NCBI GenBank assembly: GCA_946481025.1
Contig: CAMLNA010000001.1
Span: 105,725-169,724, forward strand
Length of the DNA stretch: 64,000 bases
Source of the DNA: an uncultured Rivibacter sp.
GTDB taxonomy: Bacteria; Pseudomonadota; Gammaproteobacteria; Burkholderiales; Burkholderiaceae
Direction of reading: 5' to 3'
The position numbers and the translations under genes were made by a program. A model generated the notes under the pieces. It saw nothing but the letters and a program-made list of their open reading frames with translations, was not told the origin of the DNA and did not search any database. Shown here in pieces: positions 18,219-31,023 of the stretch (positions are counted from its first letter, which is position 1; every line of letters starts with the position of its first letter).

Positions 18219-19081
18219 ATGCGCATCGACTCGCACCAGCACTTCTGGCGCCCCGCGCGCGGCGACTACACGTGGCTGCGTGCGGACGAGCCGGGTCTTG
18301 CGCCGCTGGTGCGCGAATTCCTGCCGCACGACCTCGAGCCCGTGCTGCAGGCCAACAAGGTCCCGAACACGGTGCTCGTGCAAGCGGCCGACTCGGTGGC
18401 CGAAACCAGGTTCCTGCTCGAGCTTGCAGACCGCCACGACTTCATCCGTGGCGTGGTCGGCTGGGTCGACCTGAGCCGCAGCGACGTGGTCGCGGCACTC
18501 GAAGGGCTGGCGCGACACCCCCGCTTCAAGGGTGTGCGGCCGATGTTGCAGGACCTGCCCGAGGACGACTGGATCGAGCATGGGCCGCATCGAGAGGCCG
18601 CGCCCGCGCTCATTCGGCTGGGTCTGCGCTTCGACGCTTTGGTGAAGCAGCAGCACCTGACTTCCTTGCTGCGTTTCGCACGGGCCTGGCCCGAGCTGCC
18701 GATCGTGATCGACCACGCCGCCAAGCCGCCGCTCGCGTCGGGCTGGCCGGGCGACTGGGTGCGTGACTGGTCTCGAAACATGGTGGAACTCGCTGCGTTG
18801 CCGAAGGTGTACTGCAAGTTCTCCGGCCTGCTGACCGAGATGACGCCGCAGCAGCGTGTGAGCACGGCGTCGAGCGTCGCATGCCTTCGGCCCGTGTGGG
18901 ATGCACTGCTCCAGTGGTTTGGTCCGGCGCGCCTGATGTGGGGCAGCGACTGGCCCGTGTCGACACTGGCTGGCAGTTATGCCGCCTGGGTGAGCGCCGC
19001 CGGCTCGCTCATCGGCGAGTTGTCGGCAGACGATCAGGCGCTCGTGTGGCATGGCACGGCGCAGCGTTTCTACGGTATCGA

Positions 19082-19085
<4 letters not shown>
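18219..19085 (+). CDS. L-fucono-1,5-lactonase (amidohydrolase family 2)
   Basis: Hydrolyses L-fuconolactone, the product of L-fucose dehydrogenase, to L-fuconate. The 288-residue COG3618-type amidohydrolase starts with the metal-binding [12 protein letters not shown] (HxH) and has [10 protein letters not shown] (His), YCKFSGL and MWGSDWPVS (catalytic Asp). The start is 12 bases after the dehydrogenase stop; the TTG at 18210 is less likely. The stop overlaps the ABC ATPase start by four bases. The lactonase role for sugar lactones is known for this family; fucose specificity is from the neighbours. Confidence 0.82.
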
Positions 19086-20605
<1,520 letters not shown>

Positions 20606-20610
20606 AGACC

Positions 20611-21639
20611 ATGGAAAAGACGAACCCAACCCCCATGAGCGCGCCTGGTGCCGCATCTCTGGCCATGTTGAAAGACCGGCTGTTCCGACCTGCCACGCGC
20701 CAGAAGCTGCTGGCCTTCGCCAGCCTGCTGGCGCTGATGGTGTTCTTCAGCTTCGCGTCGCCCAGCTTCCTGCAGACCGACAACCTGGTGAGCATCCTGC
20801 AGGCCACGGCCGTCAACGGCGTGCTCGCGATCGCCTGCACCTTCGTGATCATCACCTCGGGCATCGACCTGTCCGTGGGCACGCTGATGACCTTCTGTGC
20901 GGTGATGGCAGGCGTGTTCCTCACCTACCTCGGGCTGCCGCTGCCGGTGGGCATTGCCGCGGCCATCTTCTTCGGCGCGCTGAGCGGCTTCGTGTCCGGC
21001 GTGCTGATCGCCAAGCTGAAGATCCCGCCGTTCATCGCGACGCTCGGCATGATGATGCTGCTCAAGGGCCTCGCACTCGTGATCTCGGGCACGAAGCCGA
21101 TCTACTTCAACGACACACCAGGCTTTACCGCCATTTCGCAGGACTCCCTGATCGGCGAGCTGATTCCCTCGTTGCCGATCCCGAACGCGGTGTTGATCCT
21201 GTTCCTCGTCGCCGTGGCCGCGAGCCTTGTGCTGAACAAGACCATCCTGGGCCGCTATACCTTTGCACTCGGCAGCAACGAAGAGGCAGTCCGCCTGTCG
21301 GGTGTCAACGTCGACTTCTGGAAGATCGTCGTCTACTCGGTCAGCGGCGGCATCTGCGGTATTGCCGGCCTGCTGATCGCCTCGCGGCTCAACTCGGCAC
21401 AACCAGCGCTGGGGCAGGGCTACGAGCTCGACGCGATTGCGGCTGTGGTCATCGGCGGCACGTCGCTGTCGGGTGGCACGGGTACCGTCCTGGGCACCAT
21501 CATCGGCGCGTTCATCATGAGCGTCCTGACCAACGGGCTGCGCATCATGTCCGTCGCGCAGGAATGGCAGACGGTGGTCACCGGCGTGATCATCATCCTC
21601 GCGGTCTACACCGACATCCTGCGCCGCCGCAGCCGCTGA
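20611..21639 (+). CDS. Sugar ABC importer permease (RbsC type)
   Basis: 342-residue inner-membrane permease of the CUT2 family with about eight to ten hydrophobic helices. Family landmarks include IITSGIDLSVGTLM near residue 88, the KLKIPPFIATLGMM loop and GYELDAIAAVVIGGTSLSGG with GTVLGTIIGAFIM after it. A single gene suggests a homodimeric pore serving the double ATPase. The start ATG lies five bases after the ATPase stop; an internal ATG at 20635 is possible. Confidence 0.9.
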   Translation: MEKTNPTPMSAPGAASLAMLKDRLFRPATRQKLLAFASLLALMVFFSFASPSFLQTDNLVSILQATAVNGVLAIACTFVIITSGIDLSVGTLMTFCAVMAGVFLTYLGLPLPVGIAAAIFFGALSGFVSGVLIAKLKIPPFIATLGMMMLLKGLALVISGTKPIYFNDTPGFTAISQDSLIGELIPSLPIPNAVLILFLVAVAASLVLNKTILGRYTFALGSNEEAVRLSGVNVDFWKIVVYSVSGGICGIAGLLIASRLNSAQPALGQGYELDAIAAVVIGGTSLSGGTGTVLGTIIGAFIMSVLTNGLRIMSVAQEWQTVVTGVIIILAVYTDILRRRSR

Positions 21640-21696
21640 GCGCCGGCGAAGACGCTTCCCCCCGCTTTCTCATCACCACAACACAGGAGACAAACC

Positions 21697-22638
21697 ATGT
21701 GCAAGAAGCATTTCGTGAGCATCGCCATCGGCCTGGCCGCTGCCTTGGCAGGCAGCGGTGGGGCACACGCCGAGCAGGCCTACATCCCGTTGGTCTCCAA
21801 GGGTTTCCAGCACCAGTTCTGGCAGGCCGTGAAGGCGGGCGCCGAGCAGGCGGGCAAGGAGTTCAACGTCAAGGTGAGCTTCGAAGGCCCCGAGTCCGAG
21901 GCCATGGTGGACAAGCAGGTCGACATGCTCTCTGCCGCCTTGGCCAAGAAGCCAGCGGCTGTGGGCTTTGCCGCGCTCGACAGCAAGGCCGCGGTTCCGC
22001 TGCTCAAGAAGGCCCAGGCCGCCAAGGTGCCGGTCGTGGCTTTCGACTCCGGCGTTGACAGCGACATCCCGGTGACCACCGCGACCACCGACAACAAGGC
22101 TGCCGCCGCCCTGGCCGCCGACAAGCTGGCCGAGCTGATCGGCAAGAGCGGCGACGTTGCGGTGGTGGCACACGACCAGACCAGCCGCACCGGCGTGGAC
22201 CGCCGCGACGGCTTTGTCGAGCGCATGAAGGTGGCGTACCCGAACGTCAAGATCGTGAGCATCCAGTACGGCGGCGGCGATCACCTCAAGTCCACCGAGA
22301 TCGCCAAGTCCATCCTGCAGGCGCATCCCAACATCAAAGGCATCTTCGGCACCAACGAAGGCTCCGCCATCGGCGTGGCCAACGGCGTGAAGGAGATGAA
22401 GCGCAGGGTCGTGATCGTGGGCTACGACTCGGGCAAACAACAGAAGGACGCGATCAAGGAGGGCCTCATCGCCGGCGCCATCACGCAGAACCCGGTGGGC
22501 ATCGGCTACAGGACCGTCGAGGCGGCGGTGAAGGCGCTCAAGGGCGAGAAGCTGCCCAAGGTGATCGACACCGGCTTTTACTGGTACGACAAGACCAACA
22601 TCAACGATCCCAAGATCGCTGCGGTGCTGTACGACTGA
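21697..22638 (+). CDS. Periplasmic sugar-binding protein of the ABC importer
   Basis: 313-residue exported protein: signal peptide to about residue 26 (AHA-EQA), then a type I periplasmic binding fold (IPLVSKGFQHQFWQAVKAGA at the N-terminus of the mature part, VAFDSGVDSD, GIFGTNEGSAIGVANG). Such residues resemble ribose/rhamnose/fucose-type binding proteins (Peripla_BP_4). A strong AGGAGA ribosome site and its own 57-base leader fit the high expression expected of binding proteins. The ligand is inferred from the operon to be L-fucose. Confidence 0.9.
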   Translation: MCKKHFVSIAIGLAAALAGSGGAHAEQAYIPLVSKGFQHQFWQAVKAGAEQAGKEFNVKVSFEGPESEAMVDKQVDMLSAALAKKPAAVGFAALDSKAAVPLLKKAQAAKVPVVAFDSGVDSDIPVTTATTDNKAAAALAADKLAELIGKSGDVAVVAHDQTSRTGVDRRDGFVERMKVAYPNVKIVSIQYGGGDHLKSTEIAKSILQAHPNIKGIFGTNEGSAIGVANGVKEMKRRVVIVGYDSGKQQKDAIKEGLIAGAITQNPVGIGYRTVEAAVKALKGEKLPKVIDTGFYWYDKTNINDPKIAAVLYD

Positions 22639-22672
22639 ATCGACAACTCGTCAAGGAAAAGAAGGAACCCAA

Positions 22673-23530
22673 GTGAAGCTGCTGCGCCATGGCCCCAAGG
22701 GGCAAGAAAGACCCGGGCTGCTCGACGCGCAAGGTCGCGTGCGGGACCTGTCTGCGGTGGTATCCGACATTGCAGGCGACGTGCTCACCCCCGAAGGGCT
22801 GCAGCGCATCGCGGGGCTCGACGTCGAGAGCCTGCCGGTCGTGCCCGGCTCGGCGCAGCACGACCTTCGCCTGGGGCCCTGCGTGGGCCGCGTCGGCAAG
22901 TTCATCTGCATCGGGCTGAACTATGCCGATCACGCCGCCGAGTCCGGCATGGCGATCCCGGCCGAACCGGTGGTGTTCGCCAAATGGACCAGCGCCATCG
23001 TCGGCCCCAACGACAACGTCGAGATCCCGCGGGGCAGCCGGCGCACCGACTGGGAAGTCGAGCTGGGCGTGGTCATCGGCAAGGGCGGGCGCTACATCGA
23101 CGAAGCCGACGCCATGAGCCACGTGGCCGGCTACTGCGTGGTCAACGACGTGTCCGAGCGCGAAGTGCAGCTCGAACGCGGCGGAGGCCAGTGGGACAAG
23201 GGCAAGGGCTGCGACACCTTCGGCCCCATCGGCCCATGGCTCGTCACGGCAGACGAGGTGCCGGATCCGCAGAACCTCGATCTCTGGCTGGAGGTCGATG
23301 GCCGGCGGTTCCAGAACGGCAACACGAAAACCATGATCTTCGGCGTGGCCAGGCTGGTGAGCCACCTGAGCCAGTTCATGAGCCTGCAGCCCGGCGACCT
23401 GATCTCCACCGGCACGCCGCCCGGCGTGGGCCTCGGCCAGAAGCCGCCGTTGTATCTCGTGGCCGGCCAGACCATGCGACTGGGCATCAGCGGCCTGGGC
23501 GAACAACGGCAACGCACCGTGCAAGCCTGA
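22673..23530 (+). CDS. Fumarylacetoacetate hydrolase family protein, probable 2,4-diketo-3-deoxy-L-fuconate hydrolase
   Basis: Predicted last step: splits 2,4-diketo-3-deoxy-L-fuconate into pyruvate and L-lactate. The 285-residue FAH-fold protein has the metal ligands in TDWEVELGVVIGKGG (ExE) and VNDVSERE (Asp region), plus GLNYADHAAESG, KGCDTFGPIGPW and DLISTGTPPGVGLG, the standard signatures. It starts with GTG at 22673, supported by GAAGGAA upstream. The gene lies between the binding protein and fuconate dehydratase genes, as in other oxidative fucose clusters. Confidence 0.85.
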   Translation: MKLLRHGPKGQERPGLLDAQGRVRDLSAVVSDIAGDVLTPEGLQRIAGLDVESLPVVPGSAQHDLRLGPCVGRVGKFICIGLNYADHAAESGMAIPAEPVVFAKWTSAIVGPNDNVEIPRGSRRTDWEVELGVVIGKGGRYIDEADAMSHVAGYCVVNDVSEREVQLERGGGQWDKGKGCDTFGPIGPWLVTADEVPDPQNLDLWLEVDGRRFQNGNTKTMIFGVARLVSHLSQFMSLQPGDLISTGTPPGVGLGQKPPLYLVAGQTMRLGISGLGEQRQRTVQA

Positions 23531-23566
23531 AGCCTCCGTCACCGTCCCCCTCGACTTCCCCGACCT

Positions 23567-25649
<2,083 letters not shown>

Positions 25650-26125
25650 ACGGCCCGGCGCGACCGAAGCAGAGCGCCTTCCGACAGCGCCTGCTGCCGA
25701 ATCTTCGACTTCGCGGCGCGTGCCTGGCGTCACGTTGGCGCTCAACCTGGAGACGAGCATGAGCAGTTCCTGATCTCTGCGAACGCCGCACAAGCCTTGA
25801 CCGGCCACGAGCCGGACCAACGAAAAGAAGAGGTCGCGACGAAACCGGGCGAGGGGCGGCACATCAATTCCCGGCCCGGACTCGTAAACCGCGCAAACGT
25901 CGACAAGGTCGAGCAGTACGGAGGGCAGTACCGATGAGCGCCTGAACCCGCGCACGCCGCAGACAAAGACCCATACCACGCCCCGGCCCCGGCCATTCGC
26001 CGGAGCGCACCGGGTGCCGCTTCCCTGAATCCCCCATGAGGCCGCCTTGGCAGGGCTGCCCGGCTTGCTGCGCCCTGCGCGCGGAGGCTTCGTTTCGCCA
26101 ACAGTTCAACACAGGAGACAGACGC
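25650..26125. other. 476-base gap between the fucose catabolic operon and the porin gene
   Basis: No gene supported. I looked for another copy of the 17409-17443 operator and found none. A ribosome-site-like CTGGAGA precedes a four-codon ATG AGC AGT TCC TGA at 25759-25773, which may be chance or the ruin of a gene start. The last 15 bases hold the AGGAGACAGAC ribosome site of the porin; its promoter should lie in this gap, but I see no convincing -35/-10. Confidence 0.5.
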
Positions 26126-27301
26126 ATGAACAAGATCTACCGCAACGCAGTGGCCGTGGCCGTCGGCAGCCTGGTCACCGCTGCGGCAATGGCCGACGGG
26201 CCAGCCTTCTCGACCAGCGGCTACTTCCGGGCCGGCACCGGCACCGCCAGCAAGAACCAGTCGCGTGCCTGCTATGGCCTGGCCGGCGCCGGCCTCAAGT
26301 ACCGGCTTGGCAACGAGTGCGATATCTACGGCGAGATAGACCTCATTGCCGGCTTCAAGTCCGCCGACTCGGTCGAGTACAGCGTGCACGTGATGCCCAC
26401 GATCTACAACGCCGGCACCGACAACGACAGCGCGTCGTGGGGCCTCGGCCAGATGTTTGTCGAAGGCAAGGGCTTCGACTTCGCGCCCGGTGTCAAGTTC
26501 TGGGCCGGCAAGCGCTACTACGGGCGCAGCGACATCCACATCAACGACACCAAGTACACCGTGCAGGACGGCGTGGGCGCCGGCGCCTACGGCATCGACC
26601 TCGGCGCGGGCCAGCTGGGCGTGGCCTACTTCCGCGACGACGGTGACGGCACGACGCCGCTGAATCGCGTCAATGTCGAAGTCGGCGAGATCGCGGTGAA
26701 CCCCGGTGGCAAGGTGCGGGTGGTCACCGCGTTCACGAGTGCCGGCTTCGACGGCGGCAAGAGCGGCTCGGCGCTGACGCTGCAGCACGACCAGGGCAAC
26801 GCGCTCGGGCTTGGTGGCAGCAACACGGTGTGGCTGCAGTACGCGCAAGGCTCTGCCAACCTGAACACCAACTTCGGCAACGCGACGGCGGGGTCCGACG
26901 TGAAGGGGTGGAGAGTGACCGACGCGCTGTCGTGGCAAAGCGGCGCTTTCGGTGGCCAGGCGATGCTGTCGTTCGCGCAGAACAAGGCCGGCACCGGCGA
27001 CGTCTCGATGGGTACCGTGGGCGCACGTGCTTCATATGCGCTCACCAACCATCTGAAGATCGTTGCCGAAGGCGGCTACTCGCAGCGCAAGCCGGACGGC
27101 CAGTCGACGCAGAAGCTCGCCAAGTTCACCATTGCCCCGACCATCGCGGTGGCGCCCGGTTTCTGGAGCCGACCGGAACTGCGCCTGTACGTGACCACCG
27201 CCAAGTGGAACGACGCGGCCGCCGCCGATACCGCCAACGGGCTGCAGGCCGGCAAGACCCGCGGCACCAGCGTCGGCGCGCAAGCCGAGGTCTGGTGGTA
27301 G
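26126..27301 (+). CDS. LamB-type carbohydrate-selective outer-membrane porin
   Basis: 391-residue outer-membrane beta-barrel: signal peptide to about residue 23 (AAAMA-DGP), then the LamB family opening (SGYFRAGTG, CYGLAGAGLKYRLGNECDIYG), a central KFWAGKRYYGRSDIHIND motif, and the terminal pattern RPELRLYVTTAKWN...AQAEVWW ending in aromatic residues as barrels do. Maltoporin-like proteins pass oligosaccharides. Next to a fucosidase and fucose operon this one probably admits fucose or fucosylated oligosaccharides. It has a strong AGGAGA ribosome site. Confidence 0.85.
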   Translation: MNKIYRNAVAVAVGSLVTAAAMADGPAFSTSGYFRAGTGTASKNQSRACYGLAGAGLKYRLGNECDIYGEIDLIAGFKSADSVEYSVHVMPTIYNAGTDNDSASWGLGQMFVEGKGFDFAPGVKFWAGKRYYGRSDIHINDTKYTVQDGVGAGAYGIDLGAGQLGVAYFRDDGDGTTPLNRVNVEVGEIAVNPGGKVRVVTAFTSAGFDGGKSGSALTLQHDQGNALGLGGSNTVWLQYAQGSANLNTNFGNATAGSDVKGWRVTDALSWQSGAFGGQAMLSFAQNKAGTGDVSMGTVGARASYALTNHLKIVAEGGYSQRKPDGQSTQKLAKFTIAPTIAVAPGFWSRPELRLYVTTAKWNDAAAADTANGLQAGKTRGTSVGAQAEVWW

Positions 27302-27417
27302 CACGCCCTTGAGTTGACCGCGGTGGCGCCGCTGGCGCGGCGCTGCTGCGGTTCGATGCCAGGACGCATTTTCTGCACCGGTGCTGCTGCACCCGACAAC
27401 CAAGACGAGGAGACAAG

Positions 27418-30400
27418 ATGAACCGCAAGGGCAACGACGATCATCTGCCGAACGCTTCCATGACCGGACCGCGACCGGCAGGCCTGACCCGCCGCGAACT
27501 GTTGGGCGCGGCCGGTGCCATGGCAACCATGCCGCTGATGCATGGGTGTGGCGGAGGCGCCAGCGATGCACAGGACCTGTCCGCAGGCGCCATCTCGACC
27601 GAAGCGGGCCAGCAGGGCGCAATGAAGCTGGCCGCGTCCGCCATCGCGGCACGCGGCCTGTGGTACGCGCGCCCGGCCGAGACCTGGCTGCAGGCGCTGC
27701 CCATCGGCAACGGACGGCTCGGTGCGATGCTCTTTTCCGGCGTCTCGACCGAGCGTGTGCAGTTCAACGAGATCAGCCTGTGGGGCGGCGCGAACAACTT
27801 CGACAGCATCGACTTCAATGTGTCGAACACCGGCTTCGGTGGCTATCGCAACTTCGGCGAGTTCGCGCTCGAGATGGGCAGCGGGGTGAGCAGCCCCAGC
27901 GGTCATACCGGCCAGGCGGGCGAAGACATCGCAAAGTCGGCCGACGGAAGCAGCAGCACGAAATGGTGTGTCGTCACGAATGACGCGAACGTGCTCTGGC
28001 AGGCCGATCTCGGCAGCGCGCAGGCCGTTTCCTCCTACGCACTGACAAGTGCGAACGACGTCCCGGCGCGTGACCCCCTCGGCTGGACGCTCTACGGCTC
28101 GGACGACGCGTCGACCTGGACCACATTGCACACCGTGTCCCTCACCGCACCGTTCGAGTCGCGCCTGCTGACGAAGAACTACAGCTTCACGAACAGCCGC
28201 GCATACCGCCATTACCGCTTTGATTTCCGCCACGACACGGCGGTGTCGCACTTCCAGATCGCCGAGGTCAAGCTCGATGGCGTCACCCTTCTCGAAGACG
28301 CTGGCCCGAGCCTGAGTTCCCCCAGTGGTCACGGCGGCGAGAACAACGTCTCGGCCAACGAAGACATCTCTCGCTCGATCGACGGCAACGCCACGACAAA
28401 GTGGTGTGTCGAGACGCGCGATGCGCAGATCGTCTGGCAGTACGACAACCGCAACGAGGTGGTCATCAATGCCTATTCGCTCACGAGCGCCAACGACGTG
28501 CCGGCGCGCGACCCGAAGGGCTGGACACTGCAGGGTTCGAAGGACGGCCTGAACTGGACCACGCTCGACTCCCGCACGGCGGGCACGGCCTTCACCGCAC
28601 GGCTGCAGAAGCTCGACTTTTCGTTCACGAACAGCACTGCGTTCCGCTACTTCCGCTTCTCGTTCGCCCACGACACCGCCGTCTCGCACTTCCAACTCGC
28701 CGGCGTGGCGCTGCGCGGCAGCAACGGCTTCGACACCGACGGCAAGCGGGCATTCGCCAACTATGAGCGACGGCTGGATACTCACCGAGGGCTGCACACC
28801 GTGGCCTACCGGCGTGGCGGCCTGCGCTACACGCGGGAAGCGTTTGCCAGCCGCAGCGACGACGTGATGGTGTTCCGCTACGCGGCCGTGGGCAGCGCGC
28901 GCCTCAATGGGCGGGTCGTGATGAGGAGCGCACAAGGTGCCGCCACCACCGCACCGGCGGCCAACAGGCTCGAGTTTGCCGGCGCTCTTGCGAACAGCCT
29001 GCGCTACGGCGCTGTGCTGCAGGTGCTGGCCGACGGTGTCGTCGCTGCAGAGGGTTCCGCGCTGCGTTTCTCCGACTGCACGACGTTGACGATCGTGCTG
29101 GATGCGACCACCGACTACAAGCCAGATTACCCATCTGGCTGGCGCACCGGCGCGCAGCCGCTACCGGTTGCGCGTCAACGCGTGGCGACCGCGGCCTCTG
29201 CCGGCTGGGACGCGCTGCGCAGCCGTCACGTTGCCGACTTCGAACCGCGCATGGCGCGTGTTGATGTCACCTGGGGCGCGGCACCCTCGGCCGGCCTCGC
29301 GCAGCTGCCCACCAACCTGCGCCTGAAGGCCTATGCCGGCAACCGCACCGACACCGTGCTCGAACAGTCGATGTACGACTACGGGCGCTACCTGCTCATC
29401 AGCTGCTCCCGGCCCGGCGGCTTGCCGGCCAACCTTCAAGGCTTGTGGAACGACAGCAACTCGCCGGCATGGGCAAGCGACTATCACAACAACATCAACG
29501 TCCAGATGAACTACTGGGGCGCGGAGCCGGCGGACCTCGGGGACTGCCACGAGGCGCTGATGGCCTACGTCAAGGCGCAGGCGGAGCCACTGCGCATCGC
29601 CACGCGCAGGGAGTTCGGTGCCTCCACGCCGGGCTGGACCGCACGTACCAGCCAGAGCATCTTCGGCGGGACGTCGTGGGAATGGAACACCGTGGCCAGT
29701 GCCTGGTACGCGCAGCATCTGTGGGAGCACTTTGCCTTCACACAGGACCGGACCTACCTGCGCGATACCGCCTATCCGTTGATCAAGGAGATCGTCACGT
29801 TCTGGCAGGCACGGCTGGTGCGGCGCAGCGACGGCCTCTACGTCGCGCCGGACGGCTGGTCGCCAGAACACGGCCCGCGCGAGGATGGCGTGATGTACGA
29901 CCAACAGATCGTTTGGGACTTGTTCCAGAACTACCTCGATGCCGCAGCGGTGCTGGGTGTCGACGCCAGCTTCGCCAGCGGCGTTCGGACGATGCAGTCC
30001 GAGCTCGCGCCCAACAAGATCGGCCGCTGGGGGCAGTTGCAGGAGTGGCAGACCGATCGCGACGACGCAAACGACGTCCACCGCCACACTTCGCACCTGT
30101 TCGCCGTGTACCCGGGGCGCCAGATCACGCCGGGCAGCTCGCCGCAGTTTGCCGCCGCGGCCATGGTCTCCCTGAAGGCGCGCTGCAGCGACAACGGATC
30201 GACCTTCACGGCCGACATGGTTGTCGGCGACAGCCGTCGCTCGTGGACCTGGCCCTGGCGCGCCGCGCTGTTCGCGCGCCTGGGCGACGGCTTTCGTGCC
30301 GGCGAGATGTTCAGGGGGCTGCTGAGCTTCAACACGCTGGAGAACCTGTTCTGCGACCACCCGCCGTTCCAGATGGATGGCAACTTCGGCATCACCGGTG

Positions 30401-30648
30401 CAGTGGCCGAGATGCTGCTGCAGACTCACGAAGGGAAGCTGGTGTTGCTTCCGGCGCTGCCGGACTACTGGAAGGTCAGCGGCTCCTTCCACGGCCTGCG
30501 GGCCCGCGGCGGGTACAAGGTCAGTTGTGAGTGGAGTAACGGCGTGGTCACCAGCTATGACGTCGTGGCCGACCGTGCTCCGAACCTCAATTCGGTGACG
30601 GTGCACGTCAACGGGAAGGACGTGCAGGTGACACCCACCACCCTGTGA
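27418..30648 (+). CDS. GH95 alpha-L-fucosidase with two inserted discoidin-like domains (Tat lipoprotein)
   Basis: 1076-residue exoenzyme that would release alpha-linked fucose from glycans. N-terminus: twin-arginine motif LTRRELLGA (residues 23-31) and lipobox MHGC with Cys44, so probably exported folded and lipid-anchored. The GH95 N-terminal beta-sandwich starts at about 80 (WYARPAETWLQALPIGNGRLG) and is interrupted by two tandem F5/8-type C-like domains (about 154-290 and 298-434), each with SSPSGH, TKWC, LTSANDVPARDP, GWTL and DTAVSHFQ. It resumes at about 447. The catalytic barrel has HNNINVQMNYW (Asn pair, 691-694), WSPEHGPREDG (general acid Glu817) and QMDGNFG (Asp987), matching the catalytic set of Bifidobacterium AfcA. 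The N-terminal ~80 residues are a linker. Confidence 0.88.
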   Translation: MNRKGNDDHLPNASMTGPRPAGLTRRELLGAAGAMATMPLMHGCGGGASDAQDLSAGAISTEAGQQGAMKLAASAIAARGLWYARPAETWLQALPIGNGRLGAMLFSGVSTERVQFNEISLWGGANNFDSIDFNVSNTGFGGYRNFGEFALEMGSGVSSPSGHTGQAGEDIAKSADGSSSTKWCVVTNDANVLWQADLGSAQAVSSYALTSANDVPARDPLGWTLYGSDDASTWTTLHTVSLTAPFESRLLTKNYSFTNSRAYRHYRFDFRHDTAVSHFQIAEVKLDGVTLLEDAGPSLSSPSGHGGENNVSANEDISRSIDGNATTKWCVETRDAQIVWQYDNRNEVVINAYSLTSANDVPARDPKGWTLQGSKDGLNWTTLDSRTAGTAFTARLQKLDFSFTNSTAFRYFRFSFAHDTAVSHFQLAGVALRGSNGFDTDGKRAFANYERRLDTHRGLHTVAYRRGGLRYTREAFASRSDDVMVFRYAAVGSARLNGRVVMRSAQGAATTAPAANRLEFAGALANSLRYGAVLQVLADGVVAAEGSALRFSDCTTLTIVLDATTDYKPDYPSGWRTGAQPLPVARQRVATAASAGWDALRSRHVADFEPRMARVDVTWGAAPSAGLAQLPTNLRLKAYAGNRTDTVLEQSMYDYGRYLLISCSRPGGLPANLQGLWNDSNSPAWASDYHNNINVQMNYWGAEPADLGDCHEALMAYVKAQAEPLRIATRREFGASTPGWTARTSQSIFGGTSWEWNTVASAWYAQHLWEHFAFTQDRTYLRDTAYPLIKEIVTFWQARLVRRSDGLYVAPDGWSPEHGPREDGVMYDQQIVWDLFQNYLDAAAVLGVDASFASGVRTMQSELAPNKIGRWGQLQEWQTDRDDANDVHRHTSHLFAVYPGRQITPGSSPQFAAAAMVSLKARCSDNGSTFTADMVVGDSRRSWTWPWRAALFARLGDGFRAGEMFRGLLSFNTLENLFCDHPPFQMDGNFGITGAVAEMLLQTHEGKLVLLPALPDYWKVSGSFHGLRARGGYKVSCEWSNGVVTSYDVVADRAPNLNSVTVHVNGKDVQVTPTTL

Positions 30649-30693
30649 GCGGCGGTGCTGGACAGCGGCGTGCAAGCGCCGTGGCTCCGACGA

Positions 30694-30721
30694 CGTGGTG
30701 GCTTGCCCAGGAGCCACCACG
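30694..30721. repeat. Perfect inverted repeat after the fucosidase gene (hairpin 1)
   Basis: CGTGGTGGCT and AGCCACCACG, 10-bp perfect arms around an eight-base loop, 46 bases after the fucosidase stop. It could act as a Rho-independent-like stem or RNA-stabilising 3' end; there is no T-run. Confidence 0.5.
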
Positions 30722-30730
30722 CTCGGGCAG

Positions 30731-30770
30731 CGTTCGCTTGCGTCCCGCTGCTGACGGACGCAAGCGAACG
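30731..30770. repeat. Perfect 15-bp inverted repeat (hairpin 2)
   Basis: CGTTCGCTTGCGTCC and GGACGCAAGCGAACG are perfect 15-bp arms with a ten-base spacer. It follows hairpin 1 by nine bases and precedes the tRNA-Leu terminator by ten. Probable transcription stop or mRNA end of the fucosidase transcript; a protein-binding or repeat-element role is possible. Confidence 0.5.
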
Positions 30771-30780
30771 ATGCAGAACG

Positions 30781-30803
30781 AAAAAGCCCCGGCTGGCGGG
30801 GCT
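30781..30803 (-). terminator. Intrinsic terminator of tRNA-Leu
   Basis: On the minus strand AGCCCC-GCCAGCC-GGGGCT is followed by a run of T (30785-30781), a classic stem and U-tract 47 bases after the tRNA 3' end. Confidence 0.75.
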
Positions 30804-30849
30804 TCTGGAAGGATTCGCGGACTTCGGCGAACGTCCACGAACTTATATC

Positions 30850-30934
30850 TGGTGCCTCGGGCCGGAATCGAACCGGCACTCCTTGCGGAACGGGATTTTG
30901 AGTCCCGCGCGTCTACCAATTTCGCCACCGAGGC
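30850..30934 (-). tRNA. tRNA-Leu (anticodon CAA)
   Basis: Class II tRNA of 85 bases including an encoded CCA. Acceptor arms GCCTCGG and CCGAGGC pair fully; the D region GGTGGCGAAATTGGTAGACGC and the T arm GCCGG-TTCGATT-CCGGC are canonical. The anticodon loop CTCAAAA between GGGA and TCCC gives anticodon CAA, and the long variable arm TTCC-GCAA-GGAG identifies it as leucine type. A CATAAT hexamer at 30961-30956 on the same strand may be its -10 box. Confidence 0.95.
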
Positions 30935-31023
30935 GGTGTGCTGGGAAGGGGCCGGATTATGTCATGCGTGCCGAGCGCGCTTGCCGGCCCTGCCACAATG
31001 CCGGCCAGGAGAGTCGTACCCCC

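Noticed and set aside
17415..19052. 545-residue minus-strand frame across the fucose operon
   Set aside because: Covers the coding sequence of two well-supported plus-strand genes (SDR and lactonase) and shows no domain.
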